Source: Fagopyrum homotropicum (Eukaryota > Streptophyta > Magnoliopsida > Caryophyllales > Polygonaceae). Taken from it: DNA of 64,000 nucleotides. The notes beneath the pieces are model-generated. The model did no database searches. It was given only the letters and a program-made list of their open reading frames with translations, and had not been told where the DNA came from. The stretch covers positions 164,695,481 to 164,759,480 of the forward strand of contig BSWB01000001.1 in NCBI GenBank assembly GCA_033239125.1. Reading direction: 5' to 3'. Numbering within the stretch: the first letter of the stretch is position 1; each line of letters opens with the position of its first letter. The translations under genes were made by a program, and so were the position numbers. Below, one piece after another: positions 29,887-41,230 of the stretch.

Positions 29887-31035
29887 ATGGATTCAAACGA
29901 TGTGGAATTCTCTGGCGTGGTTTCCAGGAGGTCCGATCTGGGACGAAGACAGGAGGAAGGAGAGGCAGCGGTTGTTGTGGTTGTGGAGGAGGACAGGGAT
30001 ATGCCACCATTGCCGGTGGAACAGGCTAGCGAGTCCACTGCCGCCGCTGGAAGCGGTGCAAGTGGTGGAAGTGATCCTCAGAGGTCGCTTCCGACGCCGT
30101 TTCTCACGAAGACGTACCAGTTGGTTGATGATCCGTCTGTGAACGAGCTGATCTCGTGGAATGAAGACGGATCTAGTTTCATCGTTTGGAAACCTGCAGA
30201 GTTTGCTAGGGATTTGCTTCCTAAATACTTTAAACACAACAACTTCTCCAGCTTTGTCCGGCAGCTCAATACTTATGTAAGCCTATTTCTTTGTCATTCA
30301 ATTTGATTTGGTATTTGCTACATATGGATTCAAATCCTGGTGGAAACTGTTCCTGATGTTCGATTGCATATCCAGGGGTTCCGAAAAGTTGTGCCAGATC
30401 GGTGGGAATTCGCTAACGAATGCTTCCGCCGAGGAGAGAAAGGTCTTCTCCGAGACATTCAACGCCGGAAAATCTCCCAGCTCGCCGCGGCCACAGTGGT
30501 GACTGCATCTGCAGCGACGGTGACAGTGGCAGCGCCGCCTCCTCCGACAGCTTTAAGGACGATATCACCGTCAAACTCCGGCGAGGAGCAAGTCCTCTCC
30601 TCAAACTCATCCCCTGCAGTGCAACGTACATCAACGAGCGGCACACCGGAGCTTCTGGATGAGAACGACCGATTAAGAAAAGAGAATCACGAACTAGCAC
30701 AAGAGCTCAACCAGCTTAGAGGACTCTGCAACAACATCCTGGCTCTAATGAGCAACTTCGCCTCCGGCCAGCAGGAGAACGGCGGTTTACCAGAAGGAAG
30801 ACCACTGGATTTGCTAAGAGAGACGCAACGAATAAACGGAGACGTTGCCGGAACAGTAGGAAGCAGCTACGGCGGCGGTAGAGTAGCTGTGAAGGTAGAG
30901 GAAACAAGCCCGAGGATATTCGGAGTCTCGATCGGCGTGAAGCGCGTGAGATGTGAAGACGAAGAAGATGATGACGAAAGCCAGGGACGTGATCAGATAC
31001 AACGGCACTCAGACCAGGAAGGAACCGGCGGATGA
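29887..31035 (+). CDS. HSFB2B: Class B heat stress transcription factor, HSFB2B-like
   Basis: Two exons, 29887-30276 and 30376-31035, give 349 residues. The 99-bp intron has GT-AG ends and sits in the DNA-binding domain between QLNTY and GFRKV, the conserved position in plant HSFs. The domain covers about residues 67-162 (PTPFLTKTYQLVDDP, WNEDGSSFIVW, FSSFVRQLNTY, RKVVPDRWEFANECFRRGE). A short coiled-coil HR-A/B region (DENDRLRKENHELAQELNQL) without the class A insertion follows at about 224-260. Near the C terminus, IFGVSIGVKRVRCE matches the class B repressor-type LFGV motif plus a basic nuclear signal. Class B factors lack an activation domain and mainly repress or co-regulate heat and defence genes. 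Acidic and Ser/Gly-rich segments fill the rest. The OSM34-like neighbour supports B2B rather than B2A. Start: the first ATG giving this frame, downstream of two short upstream ORFs. Confidence 0.93.
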
Positions 31036-31660
31036 ATCTCCACCGTCCATCCTTTCATTCAACTTCCCATCAAACCGGGTAACCGGTTTGATTACTTGAA
31101 CCGGGTAACTGCATCGCTTGATGTGCCGGGTCGGAAGGGTCTAGAATTTGACGTCGACTATGGGCCAGCCAAGAGCACACGCGTCGTAAGAGCTAAGGTT
31201 GCCCTCTTTGGATAAGAAAAATATTTAATATTATTTAGATGTAATATAAATAAAAAGTGGTTTCTAGAAGCTGGTGCTCTTGGGTCATTATTTGGGTGCT
31301 TAATTGCTTATTGTGGATTGTGTAACGTGGCGGTAAACTGCGAGCGTTATGAAAAAAGATGACGAAAAGGATGGTGTGGGGTGGGTTAGTGTCGTCTCTT
31401 TTGTAGTCTATTGTCACGTTTTGCCACTTACGTATTCTTATTAATTATGATCGACCAAGAAACCATTTTGAGATTTTTTTGCTATAAAAGAATGATTTGG
31501 AACATCTCATATGCGTGATTGAGAGGCTGAAAGAGCTACTAGATGAACTAATTGGATGAAGACAAGAAACGGTATACAATATTCATTGTTGTGTTTAGAA
31601 ATTCCTTTTTAAGTTTATTAGATTTTATCAAGTTTATGAAAAAGCATAAACTACGAATGT
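31036..31660. other. 3' UTR and downstream DNA of the HSF gene
   Basis: A likely poly(A) signal region lies near 31225-31250 (aatataaataaa). No other gene. Confidence 0.5.
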
Positions 31661-31687
31661 CCTATGGATGCGTTCGGTAGACCCGAA

Positions 31688-31945
31688 TTATGGGTCTATT
31701 GGACTTGTGGATATAAATTATGATTCCGGTAAACCCGAATTATGGGTCTATTGGACTTGTGGATATAAATTATGGGAATCATGGAATAGACCGCGTTTGG
31801 TAAACCCGAAATATGGGTCTATTGGACTTGTGGATATAAATTATGGGAATCATGGAATCGGGTCTATTGGACTTGTGGATATAAATTATGGAATTGGGTC
31901 TATTGGACTTGTGGATGTAAATTATGGGAATTATGGAATTACAAG
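31688..31945. repeat. Irregular minisatellite, five copies
   Basis: The core ggtctattggacttgtggat occurs five times, near 31692, 31744, 31816, 31861 and 31897, each followed by ataaattatgg (gtaaattatggg in the last). Spacing varies from 36 to 72 bp. gcgttcggta at 31673 and gaacgcgtc at 31966 are weakly inverted, so this may be an internally expanded MITE. Confidence 0.6.
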
Positions 31946-31979
31946 GTTTATAATGTACGGTTATTGAACGCGTCTTATA

Positions 31980-32710
31980 TGGGAGTCTAATCGTATGAAA
32001 GTTTAAAACTTTCTTCATTTCTTATTTCATAAGCTAAAAGACTTACTAAGTTGATCGTAGTTGGTATACTATAAATATAGTCTTAGAAAAATCATACTTA
32101 AAATAAAACATATTATTATCTATATTTAACATTTACATCTCTTTTTATAAGTTTCATTCTTTCAAATTTATGAATTAAGATTTCATTTTATATATTATAA
32201 GCTAGTGATTTTTAAACAAATTCAGAGAGTAATAGACTATAATGATGGAAAAAAAGTAATTAAATTACAGAGAAATAGGTTATAGTTGATAAAGTGTAAA
32301 TTAGAAAAGACGGTGAGAAATGTGAAGTAAAAGAAAATATAAATGTTGATAAGCGTCGGTAAAAAAACGTGTATAGAACACAAGACTAGTGTGAGACTGT
32401 GAGTTCCTAAATCTCATGATCTGAATGATAATTTCCGTCATGCTTTGTGTACCGTATGTAGTTTGTGATTTATGATTATGTCGGACTTTAACTGGAACTA
32501 CACACTTGAACTTATTTGTTTTACAACTGAAGTTCGAGTCTTAACTCAGAAGTACAAGCAATTTTTTTTAAATTTTTTTACAAATTTGCAAGATATTTTG
32601 TTTATCGTATGAAGTACGTTATTTATGATAATTGGGACTTTAATTGAATTTACACCAATTCGAGCCCATGTGTTTTTGTAAACAATGTTACGAGTGAGCC
32701 AAAAGTATAA
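31980..32710. other. AT-rich intergenic DNA
   Basis: No gene, RNA gene or clear repeat seen. Confidence 0.55.
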
Positions 32711-33310
32711 CGGTTGAAGATAATAAGTTTTTCGATATAAAGCGGAGACATTCCGAACTTATAGTATATAAGATTATAAGGTCGATGATATACTTCTCTT
32801 ATTGTTGATTGGTTTTAGTATGAAACCCGTTGACATATGTTTTGGGTTTGATCATAACACGTATGTACATTTGTATATACACGATCTTACTGAGTCACTC
32901 TACGGTCTGTCAATATCGGAGGTTAACTTCTATTCGGCTACCAATCCTAACTTGTGGGGAAGTGTGAAGTGGGTATGTATCCTAGTTTTACTCGTGGGGC
33001 GTGTTGAAGATAATAAGTTTTCACATATTCCAAGTCTAGTATATAAGTCGGTAAACTACTGTTATTGTCATTTGGCTACCAATCCTAACTTGTGGGGAAA
33101 TGTGAAGTAGGTATGTATCCTAGTTTTACTCGCGGGGCGTGTTGAAGATAATAAGTTTTCACATATTCCAAGTCTAGTATATAAGTCGGTAAACTACTGT
33201 TATTGTCATTTGATTTTACGATGAAACTCACTAGGCTTATGTGTTGAGTTTGAACGTAACACTCATGTACATGAGAACGCTCTATTGTCCGTCTGTATCG
33301 TACTTTCACA
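32711..33310 (+). mobile_element. Decayed TRIM with a 138-bp internal tandem duplication
   Basis: LTR starts gttgaagataataag at 32713, 33003 and 33141 match the TRIM LTR start at 55016 (tgttggagataataag). The agtctagtatataag and attgRttttaRgatgaaac blocks also match. The stretch from ggctaccaatcctaacttg through ttattgtcatttg is present twice in tandem (about 32936-33073 and 33074-33211). The element is therefore LTR - internal - partial LTR - internal - LTR. Confidence 0.68.
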
Positions 33311-33761
33311 TATATAAAATCATAATATCTTTCTATATTATGAAAAAGTATATTAATTTAGATATGAAACTGAATTTAAATTAGTGTACCTAAGTGCTAC
33401 CTTCTTTCCTTTTCGCCTAACTTTATGTGATTGGTTGTAATTGTGGACCTTTTTGATACAATTCCTTTCAAAAAGAAAGAAGGTTCTTCTTGATACACAA
33501 AGACTCAAGTTGTTTGTAATCGGAGCATGATTATACATTTCATGCTTATTTTAGTCTCCCTTTGCCTTATGTGTTGCGGTGTTTCATGCTTTTCAAAGAA
33601 TAAAATAAGAACCAAAATCCATATTATGAGTGGTGTAGGGTTTGTTAGGGAGACAAATTTATGTGTCTATCCAATCAAAGTATTCAATTATTTAAGTCAT
33701 TTATTCCATCAACTTTAGTCAACAAAATTCTACAAAAGAATAAGATATAGGTTTAAATCCA

Positions 33762-33762
<1 letters not shown>
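33311..33762. other. Intergenic DNA
   Basis: No gene seen; small frames on both strands are unremarkable. Confidence 0.5.

Positions 33763-33830
<68 letters not shown>
33763..33830. repeat. (TA)n microsatellite
   Basis: About 34 TA units. Confidence 0.9.
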
Positions 33831-33832
<2 letters not shown>

Positions 33833-33995
33833 GCTAATTTGATTAATAAGCATTTTTCAATTTTACTAAATAGGTCATTAGTTTTTTAATTAGGTAAATA
33901 TACTTCAACCTTTTGTATTTACTCTGAAATCCTAAACACTATTCTCTTAAGGGGTACATTTACTAAAACTAAAACTCAAAAAAGTCTAGTAAACT

Positions 33996-33997
<2 letters not shown>

Positions 33998-34073
<76 letters not shown>
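33998..34073. repeat. (TA)n microsatellite with one interruption
   Basis: Two TA runs separated by a single g at 34032. Confidence 0.9.
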
Positions 34074-34075
<2 letters not shown>

Positions 34076-34234
34076 TATCTAGTATCAACCGTAACTACAA
34101 GTAAGTTTCAAGATTATTTCAATTCAAAAAATTATGTGTTTTTAAATTGACTCAGTTTTTTTGAAGTGAAATTGACTCATAATTTAAAAACACAACATGT
34201 ATTCTAACACAAAATAAGGTACTAGGAGTAGATC

Positions 34235-34660
34235 ATGTGAAGTGGAACTTTGAAAGAAGGACGGTTGAAAATCAATACGGACAGAGTGGTGATAAACAAT
34301 TATCCTGCAATGGCGTCATGTATTATTAGGAACGATAATGTGGTGAGTTACAAAATGAGTTTGTAAAAATTTTGGGGCCGTACACGATACCCATGGCGCA
34401 GTTGTGAGGAACCCTTAATGGCTTGAAGTCAGACGTGGAGTTGCGAGGAACCTTTAATACTTGGAATTGGTTTGAGAGTATGGCTATAAGAAAGTGATGT
34501 TGGAAACAAATTCACAACTAGTGGTTACACTCTTGGAAAAACAAATGTTGATATGCCACCCACTCGTGAGCCTACTATGCTACCATCTTCCAAGAGATTA
34601 ACAATATTACCTGCAAGTATAAACCGCCAGTTCTGCGGTTTGCCCTACACCAGACCCATG
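34235..34660 (+). pseudogene. Decayed RNase H domain of a LINE
   Basis: In broken frames the sequence can be read as LKINTD, SCIIRNDN, then VMLETNSQLVVTLLE and CHP. These correspond in order to the first strand, the AEL-adjacent and the DSxxV parts of plant LINE RNase H. Stops and frameshifts interrupt it. No flanking duplication was found. Confidence 0.55.
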
Positions 34661-34920
34661 ACTAATTCTCAAGAAGACAAAGGTCCTCTCACTTGCGTCA
34701 ATGTATGCGTTTCTTTGCATATGTAGAGCCCCACGAAAAGTTATCTGTAGAGCCCCACGAAAAGTTAGCCATAAGAATATGAATATCATCAAAATGATGC
34801 TACAAGGGAGATGAAAATATGGCAATAGACTCAAATTGCTAAATTTTGGTTAAAGAGGCATGTGACTTTGTATGTTTTTGACAAAGTGTATAATGAATAG
34901 TTTCATGCAAAATTTAACTT

Positions 34921-35080
34921 GAATTTTTGGGCCAAAAGCCCAACTAGGGAAAAAGTAAAGCCCAACTAATACACTTTTACTTAGGAAGCCCAATACGGAT
35001 GAGCCCAAAAGAAACCACAATCAAATGTTTTTTTAAAAAAAACAAATAAAAAAACAATAAGAAGGAGCTAGGGTTTTTCT
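34921..35080 (+). promoter_or_regulatory. RPL24 promoter motifs: site II and telobox
   Basis: TTGGGCC at 34927-34933 and several aagcccaa motifs (34936, 34957, 34985, 35000 region) precede a telobox CTAGGGTTTTT at 35068-35078, 79 bp before the ATG. Site II plus telobox is the usual pair in plant ribosomal protein and proliferation genes. Confidence 0.75.
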
Positions 35081-35156
35081 GTCTACGCTTGGAAATACGA
35101 GTTGAGTTTTGAGCCTTTGAGACGAGGAAGGCGACCCCCAACAGCACCAATTCGCC

Positions 35157-36549
35157 ATGGTTCTCAAGTAAGCTTCTCTTCGATCCTTCTTCTATACTCA
35201 TTGAGCTTTGAAGTCTATGAAATTCTCTTCCATACTGCCAGTTTGATTTCAACCTCATCGCCTCCTTTCATTTTTCCTGTGCTGCTTAACATTTGTTTTG
35301 AAAGAGTATAGTGTTGGATTCGAGATCTTGTGTTTGGCTTTAATCTTGTCATGTCGTTTGTCTGTCCTTCACGATTCGCTATTGTGATATTGTGATGGAG
35401 AGCTTTTAATTCATGCGATGGTTCGACATTTTCTTGTAGTTGTTATTCGTGTGTGTGTGTTTGATTCATTTACGTAAATCGAAGTCTATACACGTTATAC
35501 AATTATAATTCGAACTCATATTCAATTTGAATATATTCGTTTATGAAATTATTGTTGTCTTCCACCCGATTTGTTTGAACGAGGCTCTTTTGTGGTTGTA
35601 ACAGCGAAAATATCAGAGAGATAATAATATGAGACTAAACTTCTGCAAATACCTACAATTTTGTGTCTTTTGTACTGGTCATATGCTGTATAAACATAAG
35701 ATATCTCTAGGATGGTTAATCAGTGGCTCTTAATTGAGATAATGTGCAATTTCTTTTCACTTGATTTTCCTAATGCGTTTGATTAATCTCTGGCTGCTAA
35801 TCTTTGATATCAGGACTGAACTTTGCCGCTTCAGTGGTGCCAAGATCTACCCAGGGAGGGGCATCAGATTTATTCGATCAGATTCTCAGGTGAAGTATAG
35901 TAACCAGAAATTCTCTTATGAAAGCTTGTTTTATACTGTACATATTTCATCTGAACTAAAATGTTATGATTTACTGCAATGAAGGTTTTCCTCTTTTTGA
36001 ACTCAAAATGCAAGAGGTATTTCCACAACCGTCTCAAGCCTGCCAAGCTCTGCTGGACTGCCATGTACAGGAAGCAGCACAAGAAGGTTTGAGCTCTAGA
36101 GTTGTATAAGTTGGCGTTAGTTCTGTGGATATTTTATTCATTGCAGATTTTCATACGATTTCTGGACATTTACAGGATATTGCAGCTGAAGCTGTGAAGA
36201 AGAGGCGCCGTGCAACCAAGAAGCCTTACTCAAGATCTATTGTTGGAGCCACCTTGGAAGTTATCCAAAAGAAGAGGGCTGAAAAGCCAGAAGTCCGAGA
36301 TGCTGCAAGAGAGGCCGCTCTTCGGTATGCTTTTACCCTAAAATAAATAAGGCAGAAATGCTGCTGCTTGAATGATTAATTGATTAATATCGGTTTGCCA
36401 GTGAAATCAAGGAGAGGAACAAGAAATCCAAGGATGAGAAGAGAGCTAAGAAAGCTGAGACCTCGAAGTCTAAGGTTGCAATGAAAGGTGCTCCAAAGGG
36501 TGCTGGAGGTAAAGGACCCAAGATCGGAGGTGGAGGCGGAAAGCGGTAA
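35157..36549 (+). CDS. RPL24: 60S ribosomal protein L24 (eL24)
   Basis: Five exons with GT-AG introns: 35157-35167, 35814-35889, 35985-36086, 36176-36324 and 36402-36549. They give 161 residues, close to the 164 of Arabidopsis RPL24A. The protein starts MVLKTELCRFSG and holds the eL24 hallmarks IYPGRGIRFIRSDSQ, KRYFHNRLKPAKLCWTAMYRKQHKK, and KRRRATKKPYSRSIVGATLEVIQKKR. A Lys-rich tail ends GGGGGKR. The first exon carries only 11 coding bases after a leader, and intron 1 (646 bp) is the longest. In the family alignment I recall, CRFSG is followed by Q or H rather than the A seen here, a minor change. eL24 forms an intersubunit bridge of the 60S subunit. In Arabidopsis, RPL24B also supports reinitiation after upstream ORFs. 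Expression is expected to follow site II and telobox control. Confidence 0.96.
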
Positions 36550-36872
36550 ATTTGTTTTCATTGCTTTTCCAATCCAGATAGAGCAATACAAGGTTTGTTA
36601 AGTTCCGAAAATTTCAGGTGTTTTTCCCTAAACAAAGTAGTCATTTGAAAGTTTTCCTCGAATGCTTCTCATGTATGTGAACTGCTTTACTTGTTTCAGT
36701 TTAAGACTTAACCGAGTGCATTACAATTTTGTCATGACTGTGATCTTTGGTTTATTCAGTGAGACTTTATTTATTTTTGTTAATGTTGAGTTTTGCTTGG
36801 AGATTATTTTTCTGCTATTATCCCAGATGAATCCTTGAACACGGAAGGGCTGTGCACTTTTGGAATGAATTA
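36550..36872 (+). other. RPL24 3' UTR and downstream DNA
   Basis: T-rich, no gene. Confidence 0.55.
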
Positions 36873-37035
36873 AGGTCCGGTCTTGGACCGGTACTGTCGG
36901 ATCCAGTCTGTCTTGGACCGGTACTGTCGAACCCAGTCTGTCTTGGACCGATACTGTCATGTCCGGTGCGGTCTTGGACCGATACTGTCATGTCTGGTCC
37001 GGTCCGGTCCGGTCTTGGACTGATACAGTCGGTTC
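36873..37035. repeat. ~35-bp GC-richer minisatellite
   Basis: Five units built on gtcttggaccggtactgtc followed by a variable gRacccagtct or atgtccggt spacer; one unit carries a ggtcc expansion. It is sharply richer in G+C than its surroundings. Confidence 0.8.
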
Positions 37036-37060
37036 TAGTTTTGGACTGCAAAATTCCGGC

Positions 37061-38095
37061 CCGGCCTGGACCGGGTTTACAGTTCAACATAAATAAACAG
37101 TAATTCTTGATTTCAGTAAAAAAATACCGAAAACGAAGAAGGGCAAACTATATTATCAAAAGATATGGAACAATAAGAAATATGTTCTATCTACACTTAA
37201 ATTTTCGAATGTTCGATACAAGAGGCGACATATTTTCGAGATTTATGTATTACATAAACAATAACTATAACACTAGAGAAACCAAAAAGACATTAAAACC
37301 CTATAGTAATTGGCTCCTAATTCTAGATATCGTTAAGCGGAAGGCCACCTCGATGGGTTGTATCCAAAGCAAAGTTGTTTATCGGGACTTAAGTAAACCT
37401 TTAATAAGGGTATCAACAATGCAAGTTGGTTTGAGGAGTGACATACTCATCCTCGTTTAGTATAATAGACTTCTTCTCCTTCCTATGTTTGCTTGGTGAT
37501 CAAAGGTTTTACCCATTTCCGTCTAATTTTCTCCATTTATAGTTCTCGTCGATTTTCCGGAGTTTATCGTAAAATTTTCATTTATGAAATTCACATGAAC
37601 TAAATATCTACAGTATATACTATATAAAAGCAAAAGCCCTTGAATCCAAGTGTCATTCATTTAAATATTAGATGATACGTGTCATTTTCTCAAAATTTAC
37701 CTTTACCATATATTGCTTATTTATTTTTATTATATCTTTCATTCATTAAAATCTAGATATTGTATTGTTCATCTAAAAAGGTAATATCTACCTAACTGAT
37801 ATTTTTACCTTCTAAATACGTTAATCTAAATACTTTGTTGTTGTTATTATCATTATTAAATACTAAATAAGAAATACATTTTATTTCCCCTTTATAAAGA
37901 AAAAAATACCAATGTTTAAATTACTGTAAATTTTACAAATAGTTGACTCTACAATAAACATAATCTATAATTTAATAATCTGCAAATAAAATAGTATAAG
38001 TATTAACATATAAAACCTCAATCATCTTGTACCCTGGCGTCATACGACTACACTATATGCTTAAGCCCAAAACATTGTGTTTTGGATTATGATGC
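37061..38095. other. Intergenic DNA, AT-rich
   Basis: A 117-codon frame at 37107-37460 is basic and unrecognised. Near 37611 atatactatataaaagcaaaagcc resembles a Helitron 5' end, but no matching 3' end is seen, so it is not called. Confidence 0.45.
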
Positions 38096-38099
38096 AATT

Positions 38100-39305
38100 C
38101 CAGAAAACATAATCGATTTTTTCATGGTTTCCTTGATGAAGAAGTCTATATGCTTCCTCCTCAAGGCTTTACAAAAGCTCCTCCTGACCATGTTTGTCGT
38201 TTGAAGAAGTCCCTTTATGGCTTAAAGCACCAGAATTGTCAATGGAATATTAAGCTTACCAAACTTCTAACCACATCTGGCTACTCTCAACCTCGACAAG
38301 ATTATTCTCTTTTCATTAAGCATTCTTCTTCCAGCATCACCTTGGTGTTGATCTACGTCGATGATGTTCTTATCACAGGTGACAATCCTTCTGAAATTTT
38401 ATCTCTTAAAGCTCGATTGCATGACGCCTTCACTATCACGGACCTTGGTTTAGCCAGGTTCTTTTCTGGCATGAAGATATCTCATAATGCTTCAGGTATC
38501 CTCATTAATCAACGCAAATACATTCATATCATGGATTGCAATCTTTGCACATGCAAGCCTGTTGCATTTCCCATGCAACATAACCTTCACTTGACATTGA
38601 ATGATGGAGAGTTGCTTCCGGATCTTGAGGTCTATCGTCGTCTCATTGTACGCCTTTTGTACTTATCTCTCACATGCCCTGATATTGCATTTCCTAGTCC
38701 AACAACTTAGTCAGTTTCTGGCCTCTCCTCACTCTCCTCATTGGCAAGCTGCTATCCATTTACTTCGCTACCTAAGAGGCACTATAGATCTTGCCTTATT
38801 CTATCTTGTCCAATCTGATATTCAACTCACTGCTTGTAGTGATGCAGAGTAGGGATCTTGTGCTTTGTCCTGTAGGTCTATTACTAGTTATTGTTTGTTT
38901 CTTGGCCGCTCACTTGTCTCATGGAAGACCAAGAAACAAAAGACAGTCTCTAAACCGTTTGTTGAAAATGAGTATCGTGCTATGTCCATGACTACGAGTG
39001 AAATTATCTTGCTTGATGGCCTTCTGACTGAACTACACTTGCACCTTCCTCATCCCTTTTGTCTCCATTGTGACAATAAGGCAACTCAACATCTTGTAGC
39101 TAATCCTGTTTTCCATTAACTCACTAAACATCTTCCTATTGATTGTCACTTCGTTCGTGATGAGGTTCAGAAGAGATTCATTACCGTACTACAGTCCATG
39201 TTCCCCCTCTCTCTGCTTGTTTATCTCTTCACCAAAACCTTGGGAGAACAACAACAAAAGTTTTTGTCTTCCAAGCTTGGTCTTGTGTACCCTCGTCGAA
39301 CTTGA
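38100..39305 (+). pseudogene. Copia pol relic: reverse transcriptase and RNase H
   Basis: The 3' part of a Copia polyprotein in several broken frames. Reverse transcriptase: FLDEEVYMLPPQGF, CRLKKSLYGLKH, LIYVDDVLITGDN (38150-38710). After a frameshift: HWQAAIHLLRYLRGT (38601-38852). RNase H: GRSLVSWKTKKQKTVSKPFVENEYRAMS and HCDNKATQHLVANPVFH (38865-39119), then FTKTLGEQQQ and a final KLGLV. Protease, integrase and the 5' half are absent. A purine run (cttgaggggta, about 39300) marks the former 3' end. LTRs were not recognised. Confidence 0.85.
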
Positions 39306-39875
39306 GGGGTATAGAAGTATATGCTATAAAATCTATTATGTGTAATAAGAGGGCAACGTTGGTAGATAAACAAAAGTGCTAACTGAATTCTGTTTGTATA
39401 TATATTGCATTACGTACATTCAAGCAATATATGAGAGTTTCAGATTCCTTTTACCACAGCCAAAGGCACAACACTCGTTTGAGAGGGATTTACAGCCATC
39501 AATTAAGAAGCTTCCAGATTCTTCTATTTCTAAGCTAATCTATCAATCTCAAAATGCTCAATCTTAGAGGTGTAGTGACCTTGAACAGCTCTGACTGCAT
39601 TTGAATGTCACACTTCACGTATTCAGTTAGGGGTCAAAATGGTTACATATAACCTCGAGAAGCTCTACATCCGAGGAGGATGTCTCATATCAATTATTAC
39701 TTGGAAACACCATTCAAAATACATCATGGAATGTCAAGACTCTATGTTTGTGGAATTTGGGCAATCTGGATTATGGACATGGATAGGCAAGTATTGTTGT
39801 ACTGTTGTCTTCTTGCCCTGTGATATTTTGCTATCTTTTCTGCGACTTCTGGAGTAACATCTATTCTTCCAGCTT
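39306..39875. other. Possible LTR remnant next to the Copia relic
   Basis: Position directly after the polypurine run suggests LTR-derived DNA, but there is no second copy in the window to confirm it. Confidence 0.35.
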
Positions 39876-39880
39876 GTTCC

Positions 39881-40054
39881 TATAAGCTTGAATGAAATGT
39901 GTATTTTTGATTGAAGGAACGTGAGAATATAAATACACAGAGGAAGCTCTAGGAAGCCCTAGATCTGTTGAGATACGATACTAACAATCTACTAACCAAT
40001 CCTATCTTCACTCTAACAATTAAATCTATAACTGAATAGATATTATTGTTATCA
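39881..40054 (-). repeat. LTR (3' in element orientation)
   Basis: 174 bp, matches 41052-41225 except for one base. Confidence 0.88.
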
Positions 40055-41051
40055 TTCCTCCTCAAGTGAAGTGTCATTATGAAGCTGTAACTTGCGTAGT
40101 AGAGAGTGAAACCGATGTCTTAGTAGTGGTTTTGTTAGTATGTCGGCTAGCTAGTCTTTTGTAGAGACATAGGTGACTCTTAGCTTGTTGTTCTTGACTT
40201 GTTCACGAACAAAATGGTAAGCAAGTGCGATGTGTTTCATGCGGGAGTGAAAAACTGAATTGGAAGAGAAAGATGTGGCTCCCATATTGTCTCACAGTAA
40301 ATGACAGGCGGAATAAGATGAAACTGGCCACATCCGAAGAGAGAGTGCCCAGTAATGCCCCATAGACCAATCTATCCTGACGAAGGTATGTTTTGTATGA
40401 TGGGTTGATTGTAGAAGAGTTTGGTAGTGTTTTGTCTGGAATGTTTGTGAGTATCACTATGGTGAAAGGTTTCGTGGCTTCATGAGGGTTTTGTAGTGTA
40501 CTGGGATACTCAACCATGGTTGGGTAGGTTTTGTTGGTTCGTTGCCATTATTTAGCAGATAAAGCAAGAGACTTGCGATGAAGAGTGAGAGAGCTGCGAC
40601 AGGGAGACTTCACTCATAGCAGCGGGGAAGATCCGTGGGGGCGGCTCTGGACTGGCCGACAACGAGGGCGAAGGCAAGGGCTTGTAGACAGAGGCAGTTC
40701 CCGGTTGTGCTTTCTGGCGGCAGAAAATGACAGAGAAGGGTTGAGGGATTGCAGAGAAGGAGTCGAGAGGGATGTTTGTAGAGAAGACTTAGGTTTCGTG
40801 GGTACACTTGCAATAGTCTGTTCAGTAGTGGGCAGGTTGTTGGGATCATCTCCGGTTGCAGGGATAGGCGAAGGTGATCTGGTGAGGAGGAGATGGAGGA
40901 GGGAAGCATGAGGTGTGGCTGCAGAAGGCCGTTTGGTGTGGCTGCAGAAGGCCGTTTGGTGTGGCTGCGTATGGAGGCCAATAGAGATGGCATAGATGGA
41001 GCGGAGGAAAATAGGATCGAGAGTGCCGTTAGGCATATCGCTCTGATACCA

Positions 41052-41225
41052 TATAAGCTTGAATGAAAAGTGTATTTTTGATTGAAGGAACGTGAGAATA
41101 TAAATACACAGAGGAAGCTCTAGGAAGCCCTAGATCTGTTGAGATACGATACTAACAATCTACTAACCAATCCTATCTTCACTCTAACAATTAAATCTAT
41201 AACTGAATAGATATTATTGTTATCA
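41052..41225 (-). repeat. LTR (5' in element orientation)
   Basis: 174 bp; the primer-binding site lies next to it at 41040-41051. Confidence 0.88.
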
Positions 41226-41230
41226 GTTCC

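Larger units (their letters stand above)
39881..41225 (-). mobile_element. Short non-autonomous Copia deletion derivative
   Basis: 1345 bp with two 174-bp LTRs (39881-40054, 41052-41225) that differ at one position by eye, and a GTTCC duplication (39876-39880, 41226-41230). On the minus strand the LTR starts TGATAAC and ends CTTATA. TGGTATCAGAGC, the initiator-Met primer site, follows directly, and a gaggaggaa tract precedes the other LTR. The 997-bp interior reads from gag (YKTYLRQDRLVYGALLGTLSSDV, 40517-40203 frame) straight into the end of RNase H (VFHSRMKHIALAYHFVREQVK). The whole of protease, integrase and reverse transcriptase is gone. The junction lies near 40260-40275. Confidence 0.88.

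Noticed and set aside
29893..30700. Long antisense frames opposite the HSF exons (114 and 95 codons)
   Set aside because: They follow the GC-rich codon pattern of the sense gene and show no protein features. An antisense RNA, known for HSFB2A, cannot be judged from sequence.
36873..37035. CRISPR array
   Set aside because: Repeats are degenerate with short variable spacers, in a plant nuclear context and without cas genes; it is a minisatellite.
37107..37460. 117-codon basic ORF as a gene
   Set aside because: No domain, start context, or splice structure; it lies in repeat-rich DNA after a minisatellite.
37611..37640. Helitron 5' end
   Set aside because: Only a loose match to the usual start and no paired 3' hairpin plus CTRR downstream.
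40614..41036. Separate gene encoding a 140-residue Pro/Ser-rich protein on the minus strand
   Set aside because: It lies directly after the primer-binding site of the short Copia derivative and is its gag leader with small tandem repeats.
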